From Paenibacillus sp. 37 (GTDB lineage Bacteria; Bacillota; Bacilli; Paenibacillales; Paenibacillaceae), in assembly GCF_008386395.1 (NCBI RefSeq), contig NZ_CP043761.1, positions 6,076,001 to 6,140,000 on the forward strand: DNA of 64,000 nt, read 5' to 3'. Position 1 is the first letter of the stretch. Every line of letters begins with the position of its first letter. This document shows, piece after piece, positions 44,070 to 57,400 of the stretch. The position numbers and the translations under genes are program-made. The notes beneath the pieces were generated by a model that searched no databases, had not been told where the DNA came from, and was given only the letters and a program-made list of their open reading frames with translations.

Positions 44070-45458
44070 TTAGAAAATAATATCAATAGCCTCTAGCTCA
44101 TCTTGCTCCTGTTCGGATTGCCCGTTCAGGGAAATATCCTTGAGCAGCACCGAAGGCTGTTCGCCAATTTGGGTGATGATCACGAGCAGGTCCTGAGCGA
44201 AATTGTCGATCAGATTGCGCGTAAACAACTTGGTGGCATATTCAAACTGCCCATTCATACCCTCATCCAGCAACGAAATGATCAAGGTAAGGTCAAATTG
44301 GGAAACCGTATGCGTTTCTGGATAAGATTCGATCTGGATATCCCCGAAGCTTTGAACGTTATCTTCCTTCGTTTCCACTGCAAACATGACATCAAATACA
44401 GGATTGCGGCTTTGATCGCGCGGCACCTGCAGCTTTTTCACAAGTTCTTCAAACGGATAATCCTGGTGGTCGTAGGCCCCCAGCATCGTTTCTTTGACTT
44501 CGTTCAAGTAATCGAGGAACGTCTTCTCCCCGGATGGATAATGGCGGATCGCCAACGTGTTGACAAACATTCCGATGAGTGGCTCCAGGTCGGCATGTGT
44601 GCGGCCCGAAACCGGTGTGCCTACAATGAAGTCTTCTTGTCCCGAGTACTTGCTGAGCAGGATAGAATAGGCCGCCGATAACACCATATATAGGGTAGCA
44701 CCGTTCTCATCGGCAATACGCTGCAAGCTGTCGGTCATCTGCTTGTCGATACTGAAAGGCAGCACATCTCCCTCAAAGCTGCGAACGACGGGTCTGACAA
44801 AGTCCGTAGGCAGCTCAAGCGTTGGCAGTTCACCTTCTAGCATGTCCAGCCAGTAAGCTTCCTGACTTTTCAGCCGTTTTTTTACAGGTTCGGACTGCTG
44901 CCAAGCGGCGAATTCCTTGTATTGAATCCGAAGCGGTTCCAACGTCTCACCGTTATACAGGCGCAGCAGCTCTTCGATGAAGATACCCATCGACATGCCA
45001 TCCGTGACGATATGATGAATGTCCAGCATAAGCAGATGACGTTCCGCTTCCCATTCAACTAAGCCCACACGCAGCAGCGGTGGCCGCTCCAAATCAAAGA
45101 CACGTACAAAGGCATCTGCAATGCTTTTTGTTTCACTTTCCGGCGCTTTTGTATACTCGACGGAAAAATCCAAATCCGAATAAACCCGTTGTACCGGTTC
45201 GCCGTCGACCATCTCGAAGCCAGTTCGCAAAACTTCGTGACGAGCGATTAATCCTTGGAGCGCCGCCTCGAATTGATTCCGCTCCAAGCGCCCGACGAGA
45301 ACCGTCATGCCGGACATGTTGTAGCTAAGCTCGGCACCTTCCATCTGCTGCTGGATGTACAGCCGTTTTTGCACAGAGGAAAGCGGATAATACTCCCTTT
45401 TATCCAGAACCGGAATGGAGAAGAATTCCTGCTGCTCCAATCGGCTAATCACTTCTGC
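44070..45458 (-). other. pmxE terminal condensation domain without following A or T
   Basis: Residues about 5869-6330. A complete C domain (YYPLSSVQKRLYI, DIHHIVTDG near 6014-6022, GMFVNTLAIR) followed only by a short acidic tail rich in Glu and Gln that could be a docking segment. It should join the pentapeptide to the residue carried by the next synthetase. Confidence 0.88.
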
Positions 45459-48400
45459 CATCGCTTCAATAGTCGAGTACCGGAATACATCGCGCAGTGG
45501 CAGGTCCACGTGCAGCTCCTTGTGCACCTTACTGACCAGCGTTGTCGCCCGCAGCGAGTGACCCCCGAGGTCGAAGAAGTTGTCTGTCACACCAATCGTA
45601 ACTGACCCAAGCACGTCCTGCCAGATGGATACCAGTTTCGTCTCCAGATCCGTGCGCGGCCCCACGTATTCGCGCCCTGCACTTGCTCCCTCTTCCGGCG
45701 CCGGCAGCGCTTTCCGGTCGATTTTCCCGTTTGGTGTCAGAGGTAAATGCTCCAGCTCCACGAAGTACGATGGGATCATGTAACCCGGCAGCTCGCTGGA
45801 GATCGCTCGTTTCAGGTCGGCCGCCGTCAGTTCGCTTTCCGTTGTGTAGTACGCGCACAGCGCCTTTTGCCCGTTCGCATCACTTCGAACCAGCACCACC
45901 GCTTCGCGTATACCTACCACCCGCAGCAGCTGTGACTCAATCTCACCCGTCTCGATCCGGTAGCCCCGGATTTTCGCTTGATTGTCGATCCGGCCGATGA
46001 AATCCACGTTGCCGTCCTCCATCCACCGTGCCAAATCTCCCGTGCGATACAACCGCTCACCCGCGGTGAAAGGGCTGTCTACAAACTTCTCTTCCGTCAG
46101 CGCCGGACGGTTCAAGTACCCGCGCGCCACACCGACTCCGCCGATAACCAATTCGCCCAGCACGCCGACTGGAGCAGGATTCAGATGTGCATCCACGATA
46201 TAGAACTTCGCATTCAACCACGCTTTGCCAATTGGCACATGGCCAGTCTGCGGCAGTTTCGCCAACTCCTCGTCATAGAAACTGGAGTCAATTGCCGCTT
46301 CCGTCACACCGTAGGCGTTAATAATGCGGAACGATGAGCCAAACCGTTCCTGCAAGGTCCGGTAATCTGCCACACTGCAGCTGTCCGAGCTTGTGATCAA
46401 CAGCTCCATCCTGCTCAACTCCAGCCCTTGCTCATGCACGTATTCCATAAACGGTACGATCAGCGCCGGCGTTGATTCAAAGATCGTCACTTGCTCCCGC
46501 TCTATCCAGTAGTGCAGACGAGACGGATCGATCCGGTCGTCTTTCGGTACAATGACCATGCTGCCTCCGTTGTACAATGTCCGCGCGATATCGCCCACGA
46601 ACACGTCAAACGAGAAGCTGGCGAGCTGCAGCAGGCGCACCTGGAACTGATCCAACCGATATTCTCGTCGGTAACCCGCTGCCGTGTTTACCAGGCTGCG
46701 GTGCTCAATCATCACACCCTTGGGCTTGCCCGTCGTTCCGGACGTGTAGATGACATACGCCAAATCCTCCGGGCGGGCTTCATGGAAGCTGTCCATACCG
46801 ACAACATCATTTGGATGAATCTCGCCACCACCGTTCACAGCCCCCGTTAGCTTGCCGTTAACTCGATCGGGAGCACTGTTGGAGCCTTGGCCAAAGTCCA
46901 TTGGCACATTGCTTCGTTCCTCGCTGTATGACGTTTCGTCGTCGAGATACAGCACCTTCGCCAGTGCCAGTTCCTCTTCACCGAGCCAGGCTTCGGCACG
47001 CTCTCGCAGCTGCGTTTGCGTCAGCAGTACCTTCGCTGCGCTGTCTTCGAGCATAAACCGCACGCGGTCCGCCGGATAATCCGGATCAAGCGGTACATAC
47101 GCCCCTCCCGCTTTCCAGACGGCCATCACGGCCACCAACAAATCGACCGAACGCTCGGCGAGAATGCCAACAATCTCCTCCCGGCCAATGCCGCTTCCGC
47201 GCAGCGTAGCCGCCAAGCGGTTAGCCCGTACGTTCAGCTCCGCATACGTCAATCGATCGTTCTCGTATACGACGGCTTCCGCTTCCGGCGTATGTTCCGC
47301 CTGTTCCTCGAACAGCCGGTGGAACGCGGTCGCAGGAGCCACTTCCGGCTGCCCCGGGTTAAACGCGCCGACAATTTCTTCTTTTTCCGCCGCCGTTAAA
47401 ATATTCAACTCGGCAATCGTCGCTGACGGGTTGGAGAGAATGGATTCAAGCAACTGCAAGTAGTGTGCAGCCAACTTCTCCACCGTTTCCGTTTTATATA
47501 GAGCCGTGGCGTATTCAAAAAGATATTCCAAGCCATCCTCAATCTCCGTGACGTCCAAGCTGAGATCAAATTTGGAAACAATTTCTTCGCTGGCATACGT
47601 CGACAGATGCAGTCCCGGAAGCTGTATTTCGACATTTTCTGTATTCTGCAAAGCAAACATCGTATCAAACAGCGGATTTCGGCTTAAATCACGAGCTACG
47701 TTTACCTTATCCACCAGTTCCTCAAACGGATAATTCTGATGTTCAAAAGCACCCAGCGTTGTCTCCTTGATTTCCTTCAAGTAGTCAAGGAACGTCTTAC
47801 CGGCAGCCGGGTAACTGCGAATGGCCAATGTATTAACGAACATCCCGATCAGCGGTTGAACGTCGCTGTGATTTCTGCCCGCAATCGGCGTACCTACCAC
47901 CACGTCTTCCTGACCTGAATATTTATGCAGAAGCACGTTATACGCTGCAAGCAGAACCATGTAAAGCGTTGCGCCGTTCTCAGCTGCAAGCCGTTTCAGA
48001 CCTTCGCTTTTCTCAATATTCATAAACAATTGCAGCGTGCGGCCCTCATAGCTCTGCATAGCCGGGCGCGGATAGTCCGTCGGCATTTCGAGAACTGGCA
48101 GTTCTCCGCGGAACATGTCGTGCCAGTAGGCTTCCTGCTTGGCTAGCTGAGCTTTCTGGTTATCCGATTGCTGCCATACTGCATAATCTTTGTACTGAAT
48201 GCGGAGTGGCTTGAGCGGCTCCCCGCTGTACAAATGCACAAACTCTTCGATCAGTACGTCCATTGAAACGCCGTCCGATACGATATGATGTGTATCAAAC
48301 ATCAGAATGTGTCGGTCCGGCGCGAGTTCGGCAATGCCCACCCGCAGAAGTGGCGGCTTTGCCAGATCAAACGCACGAACGAATTGGCTCACCGTTTCTT

Positions 48401-51400
48401 CCGCCTGCTCCCCGTTGATCTGCACATATTCCACCTGGAAGGTGACTTCTTCGTAAATCCGCTGAACCCCTTCGCCCTCAACCATCTCAAAGCCGGTACG
48501 CAGCGTTTCATGACGAGCTACAAGCCCGCGGAATGCTTCTTCAAACCGCTGCCGATCGAGCTGCCCTTCGAGTAACATAGCTCCCGGTATGTTGTAGCTC
48601 AGCTCGCCTCCTTCCAGCTGGTTCAAGATGTAGAGACGTTTCTGAGCAGAAGAGAGCGGATAGTACTCGCTAGGTTCCGCAGCCGGAATAGCCGTAAACG
48701 AGCCGATCTCCAACTGCTCCATAGCCACAGCCATTTCCTCAACTGTCGAGTAGCGGAATACGTCGCGAAGCGGGAATTGGGCGCCGAGCTCCTTATGCAT
48801 TTTACTGACAAGTGTTGTCGCCCGCAGGGAGTGTCCTCCGAGGTCGAAGAAGTTGTCCATTACGCCTACCGCCTTCTCCCGAACAAGCACTTCCTGCCAA
48901 ATGGCGGCCAGTTTTGCCTCCAGTTCGGTGCGCGGCGCCACGTATTCGCGGCCTCCGCCTGCTCCCCCTTCCGGCGCTGGCAGCGCCTTCCGGTCAATTT
49001 TCCCATTCGGCGTTAGAGGCAATTGCTCCAGTTCGACGAAATACGACGGAATCATGTATCCCGGTAGCTCGCTGGAGATCGCCCGTTTCAAATCTGCCGC
49101 CGTCAAGCCTTTTTCCAATGTATAATAAGCGCACAACGCTTTCTGCCCCTCTTGATCTTCCCTGACAACAACGACCGTTTCCTTCACGCCATCTACACTC
49201 AGCAGCTTTGCTTCGACTTCGCCCGTCTCGATCCGGTAACCCCGGATTTTCGCCTGGTTATCGATCCGGCCGATGAAGCCCACGTTTCCGTCCTCCATCC
49301 ACCGTGCCAAGTCTCCCGTGCGATACAACCGCTCACCTACGATAAACGGACTATCTACAAACTTCTCTTCCGTCAGCTCTGGACGGTTCAAGTACCCGCG
49401 TGCCACACCCACTCCGCCGATAACCAATTCGCCCAGCACGCCGACTGGAACAGGATTCAGATGTGCATCCACGATGTAAAACTTCGCATTTAACCACGCT
49501 TTGCCAATTGGCACATGGCCTGTTTGCGGCAGCTTCGCCAACTCCTCGTCATAGAAACTGGAGTCGATCGCCGCTTCTGTCACGCCGTAGGCGTTGATAA
49601 TGCGGAACGACGAACCAAACCGTTCCTGTAAGGTTCGGTATTCCGCCACACTGCAACTGTCTGAGCTTGTAATCAACAGCTCCATACCGCTTAACTCTAG
49701 CCCCTGCTCATGCACATGCTCCATGAACGGCACGATCAGTGCCGGTGTTGATTCAAAGATCGTCACTTGCTCCCGCTCTATCCAGTAGTGCAGACGAGAC
49801 GGATCGACCCGGTCGTCCTTCGGTACAATGACCATGGTACCGCCGTTGTATAACGTCCGCGCAATGTCGCCCACGAACACGTCAAACGAAAAGCTGGCGA
49901 GCTGCAACAGCCTTACCGGGAACTGATCCAACCGGTATTCCCGTCGGTAGCCCGCTGCCGTGTTCACCAGGCTGCGGTGCTCGATCATCACGCCTTTTGG
50001 CTTGCCCGTCGTTCCCGACGTGTAGATGACGTACGCCAGATCCTCCGGACGGGCTTCATGGAAGCTACCCGAACCGACAACATCAACATCATTTGGGTGA
50101 CTCTCATTACGGTCGTTCACAGCACCCGTCAGCTCGCCGGAGACCAGACCTGAAACCATGCTGGAGCCCATCGGGGCATTTACCCGATCTTCGCTGTATG
50201 ACGTTTCGTCGTCGAGATACAGCACCGTCACCAGTGCAAGTTCCTCTTCGCTGAGCCAGGCTTCAGCACGCTCTCGCAGCGGCGTTTGTGTCAGTAGCAC
50301 CTTCGCTCCGCTGTCTTCCAGCATGAACCGCACGCGGTCCGCCGGATAATCCGGGTCAAGCGGTACATAGGCCCCGCCCGCTTTCCAGACGGCCATCACG
50401 GCCACCAGCAAATCGACCGAACGCTCGGCGAGAATACCAACGATCGTCTCCCGACCGATGCCGCTTGCACGCAGTGTTGCCGACAGGCGGTTCGCCCGCT
50501 CGTTCAGCTCCGCATACGTCAGCCGATCGTTCTCGTATACGACGGCTTCCGCTTCCGGCGTGTGTTCCGCCTGTTCCTCGAACAGGCGATGGAAGGCGGC
50601 TACAGGAGCCACTTCCGGCTGCACCGGATTAAACACGCCTACAATTTCTTCTTTTTCCGCCGCCGTCAAAAGCTCTAACTCATGTACACGAACATTCGGA
50701 TTAGCCGCAACCTGCTCCAATGCACGGGCAAAATGACCGTGGATCTGCCTGATGTCATGCTCTCTGAATGTCAGTGCATTGTACGTAAACCGCAGCAAAA
50801 TATGCTCTTCCGGAATGACGGTAATGTCCAGGTCGTAGTTCGTTTGTTCCGGCGATTGGATATTAGCAATTTTCAGCGCTTCTTGTCCGCCGCCGACAAC
50901 CTGCTCAATCTGTTCTTCCATCGGATAATTTTCAAAGACCATAATATGGTTGATCAAGTCACGCTTTTGCTCGCTCAGCGACTGAATTTCGAACAGCGGG
51001 AATGTTTCGTAAGCTCCCGATGCCAGCGCTTGATTCTGGGTTTTTCTCAAAATATCGGCTACCGTCTCCTCGGCTTTACCTTGAATACGGACCGGGATCG
51101 TATTAATAAACAGGCCAATCATGCTTTCAATGCCCGGAATTTCCGCCGGACGGCCGGATACAACGGAACCGAATACAACATCCTCGCTGTTGTTGTATAT
51201 CTGTAAGACCAGTCCCCATACAGTCTGCATAAATGTGTTGAGTGTCACCTGCTGCTGGCGTGCCACACGCTCAATCTGCCCAGTCAGTCCTTTGCTGAGT
51301 TCCACATCGATCTCAGCCATTTCAAAAGCATGCTGTTTCAGCTGCGTTCTCTCCTGCGGCAGCTTGGTCTGCTGATCGTAACCCGCCAAATACTCAGACC

Positions 51401-54400
51401 AGTAACCCGAAGCTTTCGCTACATCTTGAGCTTCCAGCCATTCGATATATCGGGAGTACGAGGTAACCGGAGGGAGCTCTGGCGCTCGCTTCTCCTGAAA
51501 CGCAAAGTAAGTGTCGAACACTTCCTTGATCATGAAGGACATGCACCAGCCATCCATCAAAATGTGATGATGACTCCAAATCACATGGTAGGACTCGTCG
51601 CCTGTGCGCAAAACGGTCACACGCATAAGAGAGTCTTGGGCCAAATCGAACTTGTTCGCTTTATCCGCGCTGACAAAATCGGCTATCGTCTTCTCAGGGT
51701 GTTCATCTCTTGCCGTGCGAATATCTTCAAAATACACTTCACACTTCCGCTCGCGAAATACCACTTGAATCGGCTCGTCTCTCCAGCCGGTAATAAAGTT
51801 GGTCCGCAGCGCCTCATTCCGCTGCACCAGCGTATCCAACCCTCGGGTGAAGGCTTCCACATTCAGACTTCCGTACAGATCGAAGGTCACCTGTTCGAAG
51901 TAAGCTTCCGAATCCGCATCCAGCAAGCTGTGGAACAACATCCCTTTTTGCAGCGGAGTCAGGGTGTATACATTCTCCAGTTCGCCGAGTGCCGCCGTAT
52001 GTTCGGACAGCTGCTCCAGTTCCTCCACCGTCACATCTTGAAGCAGTACATCACTAGGGGTAAGCTCCGGCCGCTCTTTCGATACGCAATGGCTGATGAC
52101 TTCACGCAAACTCGATTGAAGCAGGGCGCCCAAACGCTCAACCGTTTCCCGTTGATACTGGGTTTCCCCATAACGGATCGTGAGTTCCAACACGCCTTCC
52201 GACACCATACCATTGATATCTAGGACATAATCCATCACAGCATTTGGGCTTGAATCGGAGCCCGGGCTGAACGGAGAAGGCTGGGAGCTACTGCTTTCGT
52301 AATCCTGGTCGAACTGACCCAAATAGTTAAAACTGATCTCCGGCTCCAAAACGAAGCGTTCTCCGTCACGCGGCGCCGACAAATAACGCTGGATGCCGTA
52401 GCCGATTCCTTTGTTCGGAATGCGGCGCAAGTTTTCTTTCACCTGTTTCACCTGATGACCGAGTGCCTGAGCGTGACCTGGCTCCAGAACAACAGGGAAT
52501 TGGCTTGTAAACCAACCTACCGTGCGCGTAATGTCCACATCTGGCAAAACTTCTTCCCGGCCGTGGCCTTCGAGATTCACCAGCACGCGTTCCTGGCCGC
52601 TCCAAGCTTGTACTGAGAGGCCCAGCGCAGCAAGCAGCAAATCGTTCATTTCCGTATGGTAAGCACGATGAGCCCGCTTCAGCAGCTGTTCAGTTTCGTC
52701 CGCCGTCCATCGAACGGTTACGAGCCCGCTGTCCTTCAGTTTGGATCTGCCTTGATCAAAATCTTTTGGAAGCGGCTCATAGGCCAATTGCTCGATAAAC
52801 TGCCAATACGCTCTCTCGCTTTCCATCGCCGGCCCGTTCGCATAATCAGCGAGCTGTTTCGCCCACGTCTGGAATGAATCCGTTTTGAGCGGCAGACGGA
52901 TCGGCTGCCCTTGCAGCGCCTGCTCATAGGCGGCAGCAAAATCCTCAAGCAGAATCCGCCAGGATACGCCGTCTACGATCAAGTGATGGATTGCGATGAG
53001 CAGATGGTCGCCATCGTTGCAGCGGAACAAGCCAAGTTTCACCAGCGGACCGTTTTCCAGATCGATGCTCGCTTGAATATCATTTGCCTTAGCCTCTACC
53101 GCTTTTTTCACGTCGCGGGCTCCCTCGAAATTGACAACCTCCAGATCGAACAGCACTTCGCTCTCCCCGGCGCCGCGGTTCCATGCGGTATAACCATTCT
53201 CGGTTTGACGATAAACCGTACGAAGAGCATCGTGATGCACGATAAGCTGACGCACCGCTTGGCGTAAAGCTTTTTCATCAAAGCCTTGCTTGGAGAACTG
53301 CATGAATGCCTGATTGCTATGATGCACATCGGCCGGATTTTGTTCAAAGAACCAGCGCTGAATCGGGGTCAGGATAACCTCTCCCGTCACTTCGGCCTGG
53401 CTTGCCGTTCTCTCCGCTGTTAGCAACCGCAAACTAAGGGCGGAAATCGTCGGGTAATGGAATAAATCTTTCATGACCAGCTTATACCCCGTTTGCAAAA
53501 GACGAGAAGATACCTGTAAAGCTTTAATTGAATCCCCACCAAGCGCAAAGAAATTATCCATGGTGCCCACCTGATCCACGCCTAACACTGACTGCCAGAC
53601 CAACGCGAGTGCTTGCTCGGCAGGGGTGCGCGGCGCCGTGTATGCAGCCTCGGCACGAATGCTTCCTTCCGGCACAGGCAATGCTTTACGGTCAATCTTG
53701 CCGTTCGGTGTAAGCGGCAATTGATCGAGAAGCATGATGCGCGAAGGCACCATATGAGAAGGCAGTACGGCGTCCAGATGGGCCACAAGCCCTTCCAGAT
53801 CGAAGCTGGAATCCACTACGACATATCCGCACACATATTTCTGCCCTTGCTCGTCCGTCCGGTCGATGACTAGCGCTTGCCGCACCTCGGCAACATTTTT
53901 CATGGCCGCTTCAATCTCACCAAGCTCGATCCGATAACCACGAATTTTCACCTGATTGTCGATTCGGCCGATGAATTCTACGTTGCCGTCAGGCATCCAG
54001 CGTGCCAGATCACCCGTCCGGTACAACCGCTCCTCAGCGGTGAACGGGCTATCAACGAATTTCTCCGCCGTTAAATCCGGGCGGTTCAAGTAACCGCGGG
54101 CCACACCCGCTCCGCCGATAACCAGCTCGCCGAGCACCCCGATCGGCACTGGCTTCAGATTTGCATCCACGATGTAGAATCTGGCGTTAAGCCACGCTTT
54201 CCCGATCGGCACGCTGCCGGTTTTCGGCAACTTCTCCAGCGGCTCGTCATAGAAGCTGGAGTCAATCGCCGCTTCTGTTACGCCGTAGCTGTTAATAATA
54301 CGGAACTGCGAGCCAAAGCGCTCCTGCAAGGTGCGATAATCCGCTACACTGCAGGCATCCGAGCTTGTGATCAGCAGCTGCATCGAGCTGAGGTCCAGAC

Positions 54401-57400
54401 CCTCGGTATACACATGCTCCATGAACGGCACAACCAGCGCAGGAGTTGATTCGAACACTGTCACGGCGTAGTCGCGAATCCAGCCATAGAGGCGGGTTGG
54501 ATCAATCCGGTCTTCCTTCGGCACAATGACCATAGTTCCACCGTTGTACAGCGTCCGTGCAATGTCACCAACGAACACGTCAAACGAGAAACTGGCAAGT
54601 TGCAGCAGCCGGATCGGGAACTGATCCAGACGGTAGTCCCGCCGGTAGCCCGCCGCCGTGTTCACCAAGCTGCGGTGTTCCACTGCCACGCCCTTCGGAC
54701 GACCCGTCGTACCGGAGGTGTAGATGACATAAGCCAGATCGCCCGGCTTGTTCACATTTGCCGGATTTGATACGAGATCCGCCGCTTGTACGTTCCGCGC
54801 AGCTTCTGCCGTGACGGACGTTTCGGCTGCAGCCGTCGCCTCTTGCGCCAAAGCCTCCGCCTCCGCGCCCGCTTCGCCCAAAGCTTGTACGCCTACAGCC
54901 GTTTCCGCCGCTCCGAGGCTGTACGCCGCGGCGTCATCAAGTGCAAGCACCGTTTGCAGCGTTAAAGCTCCGTGGCAGCGCCAAGTTTCCGCCTGCTCCA
55001 ACAGGCAGGTCTGGGTAAGTAGCACCGACACCCCGCTATCCGCAAGCATATATTCTATCCGCTCCGCTGGATAGTCGGGGTCAAGCGGTACATAAGCACC
55101 GCCAGCTTTCCATACGGCGAGCACCCCGATCAACAGCTCGGCTGAACGGCCGGCCAGAATGCCGATCACCCGTTCCGGTTTCACCCCACGTGCCCGCAGT
55201 ACATACGCCAGACGATTCGCTTTGGCATTCAGCTCCGCATATGTCAGCTTGCTGTCTTCGTATACAACCGCTAGCGCTCCCGGAGTGCGTTTCGCCTGCT
55301 CCTCGAACAGCTCGTGGAACGTTCTCTCTCTCCATGACTCATCCGCTTCCAGACCTGTACCCTCTGCGGCGGGTTGCTTCACAAGAGCCGAAGACGACAC
55401 GTCAAACCCGACCAATAAATTATCCTTTTCGCTGTCCGTCAATATATCCAAATCCGAAATCCGCGCACCTGGCCGAGCCAGGATCGACGCCAAAAGCTGC
55501 TCGTAATGACCCGCCAGCCGTACCATCGTGTCCTGTCTAAACAACGAGGTAGCGTACTCGATCTTGCAAACCAACTCGTTACCCTCTTCCACGATATCCA
55601 AGCTAAGATCAAACTTTGTCGTCTTTTCCTCGATGTCAAACAGTGACCATTGCAAGCCTTCAAGAATTAAATCCAGGCTTTCGTGCTTTTGCAAAGAAAA
55701 CATGGTGTCAAACAGCGGATTCCGGCTTAAATCCCGGCTCACCTGAAGAGCTTCTACCAGTTCCTCAAACGGATAATCCTGGTGCTCGTAGGCTCCAAGT
55801 GTCGTTTCCTTCACTTCCTGCAAGTAATCCATGAACGTCCGCTCTGCCGTCGGACCCAAGCGAAGGGCCAGCGTATTGACAAACATGCCGATAATCGGCT
55901 GCAAGTCGGCGTGAGAACGAGCGGCAATCGGAGTGCCGACTACGATATCTTCCTGTCCCGCGTATTTATGAAGCAATACGGAGTACGCAGCCAGCAGAAG
56001 CATGTACAACGTTGCCCCCGAATCGCTGGCAAGCTGTTTGAGAGCTTCGCCTTTCTCCGCATCTAGCGTAAACGTGAGCGTTTGACCGTCAAACTGCTGA
56101 ACGGCTGGACGGGAGTAGTCAAGAGGCAGCTCAAGAACCGGAAGCTCGGAGCTGAATACCCCGCGCCAGTATTCCTCCTGTCGTTTGATGCGTTGACGCT
56201 GTTCCTCGGATTGCTGCCAAACGGCGTAATCCTTGTATTGAATCCGCAGCTCCGGCAGCTCTTCCCCATTGTATAGCCGCACGAATTCACGCAGCAGTAC
56301 ATCCATGGAAAGACCATCGGAAGCAATGTGATGCATATCCAGCGCAAGCAGGAATTTTTCTTTCTCCAATTCGATCAGCAGGGCGCGTAGCAAAGGCGGC
56401 TGGGTCAAGTCAAAAGGCTGGATGAAGCCTTCAAGAATGGCTGCAACCTGATCTTCGCTTGCTCGAATCTTCTCGACCTTGCAAGCGACGAACGGATGAA
56501 TACGCTGAACCGGCTCCCCATTTACGATTTCAAAACCGGTGCGCAGCATATCGTGCCGGGCCATCAAAGTAGTCAGCACATCTTCTACTTTGGCCTCGTT
56601 CAAATCCCCCTCCAATTGTAGAGCGCTGGGGAGGTTATAATTCAGCTCCAAGCTATCCAGCTGATGCAGGACGTACAGCCTTTTTTGTGCAGAGGAAACC
56701 GGATAGTATGCTTTCTCTTCCGCTACTGGAATCGTGCTGTGCTCTGATTCTTCCAAGATGGCAATAGCCCCAGCCATCGATTCTACCGTCATATAGCGGA
56801 ACACATCGCGTAGCGGAAGTTCAACGTTCATTTCCTTCCGAATCTTGCTGACAAGGTTTGTTGCCCGCAAGGAATGTCCTCCGAGCTCGAAGAAATTGTC
56901 CAGGATTCCAATGCCGGAGTAACCCAGCACTTCCTCCCAGATTTTCACAAGCTGGGACTCCGTAAGGTTACGAGGGGCTACGTATTCGACACCCGTTTGC
57001 AGGCCGCCTTGCGGCTCCGGCAGTGCTTTGCGGTCCACTTTCCCGTTGGACGTCAGCGGCATGCGTTCCAGCTGCACGAAATACGACGGGATCATGTATC
57101 CCGGCATTCCCTGAGCCAGCGAGGTTCTCATTTCGCTGACCGTCAGCGTCCGGTCCGCCACAAAGTAAGCAACAAGTGCCTTCTCGCCCCCGCTGTCCTG
57201 ACGGGCGAGCACCACCGCTTCTTCCACACCCTCCACGTTCAGAAGTTGCGTCTCAATTTCGTCCAGCTCGATCCGGTACCCGCGGATTTTGACCTGATGG
57301 TCAATCCGGCCGAGGTATTCAATGTTGCCGTCCGGCAGCCAGGCCGCCAAGTCGCCTGAGCGATACAGTTTTTCCCCCTCCGCAAACGGGGAATCAACGA

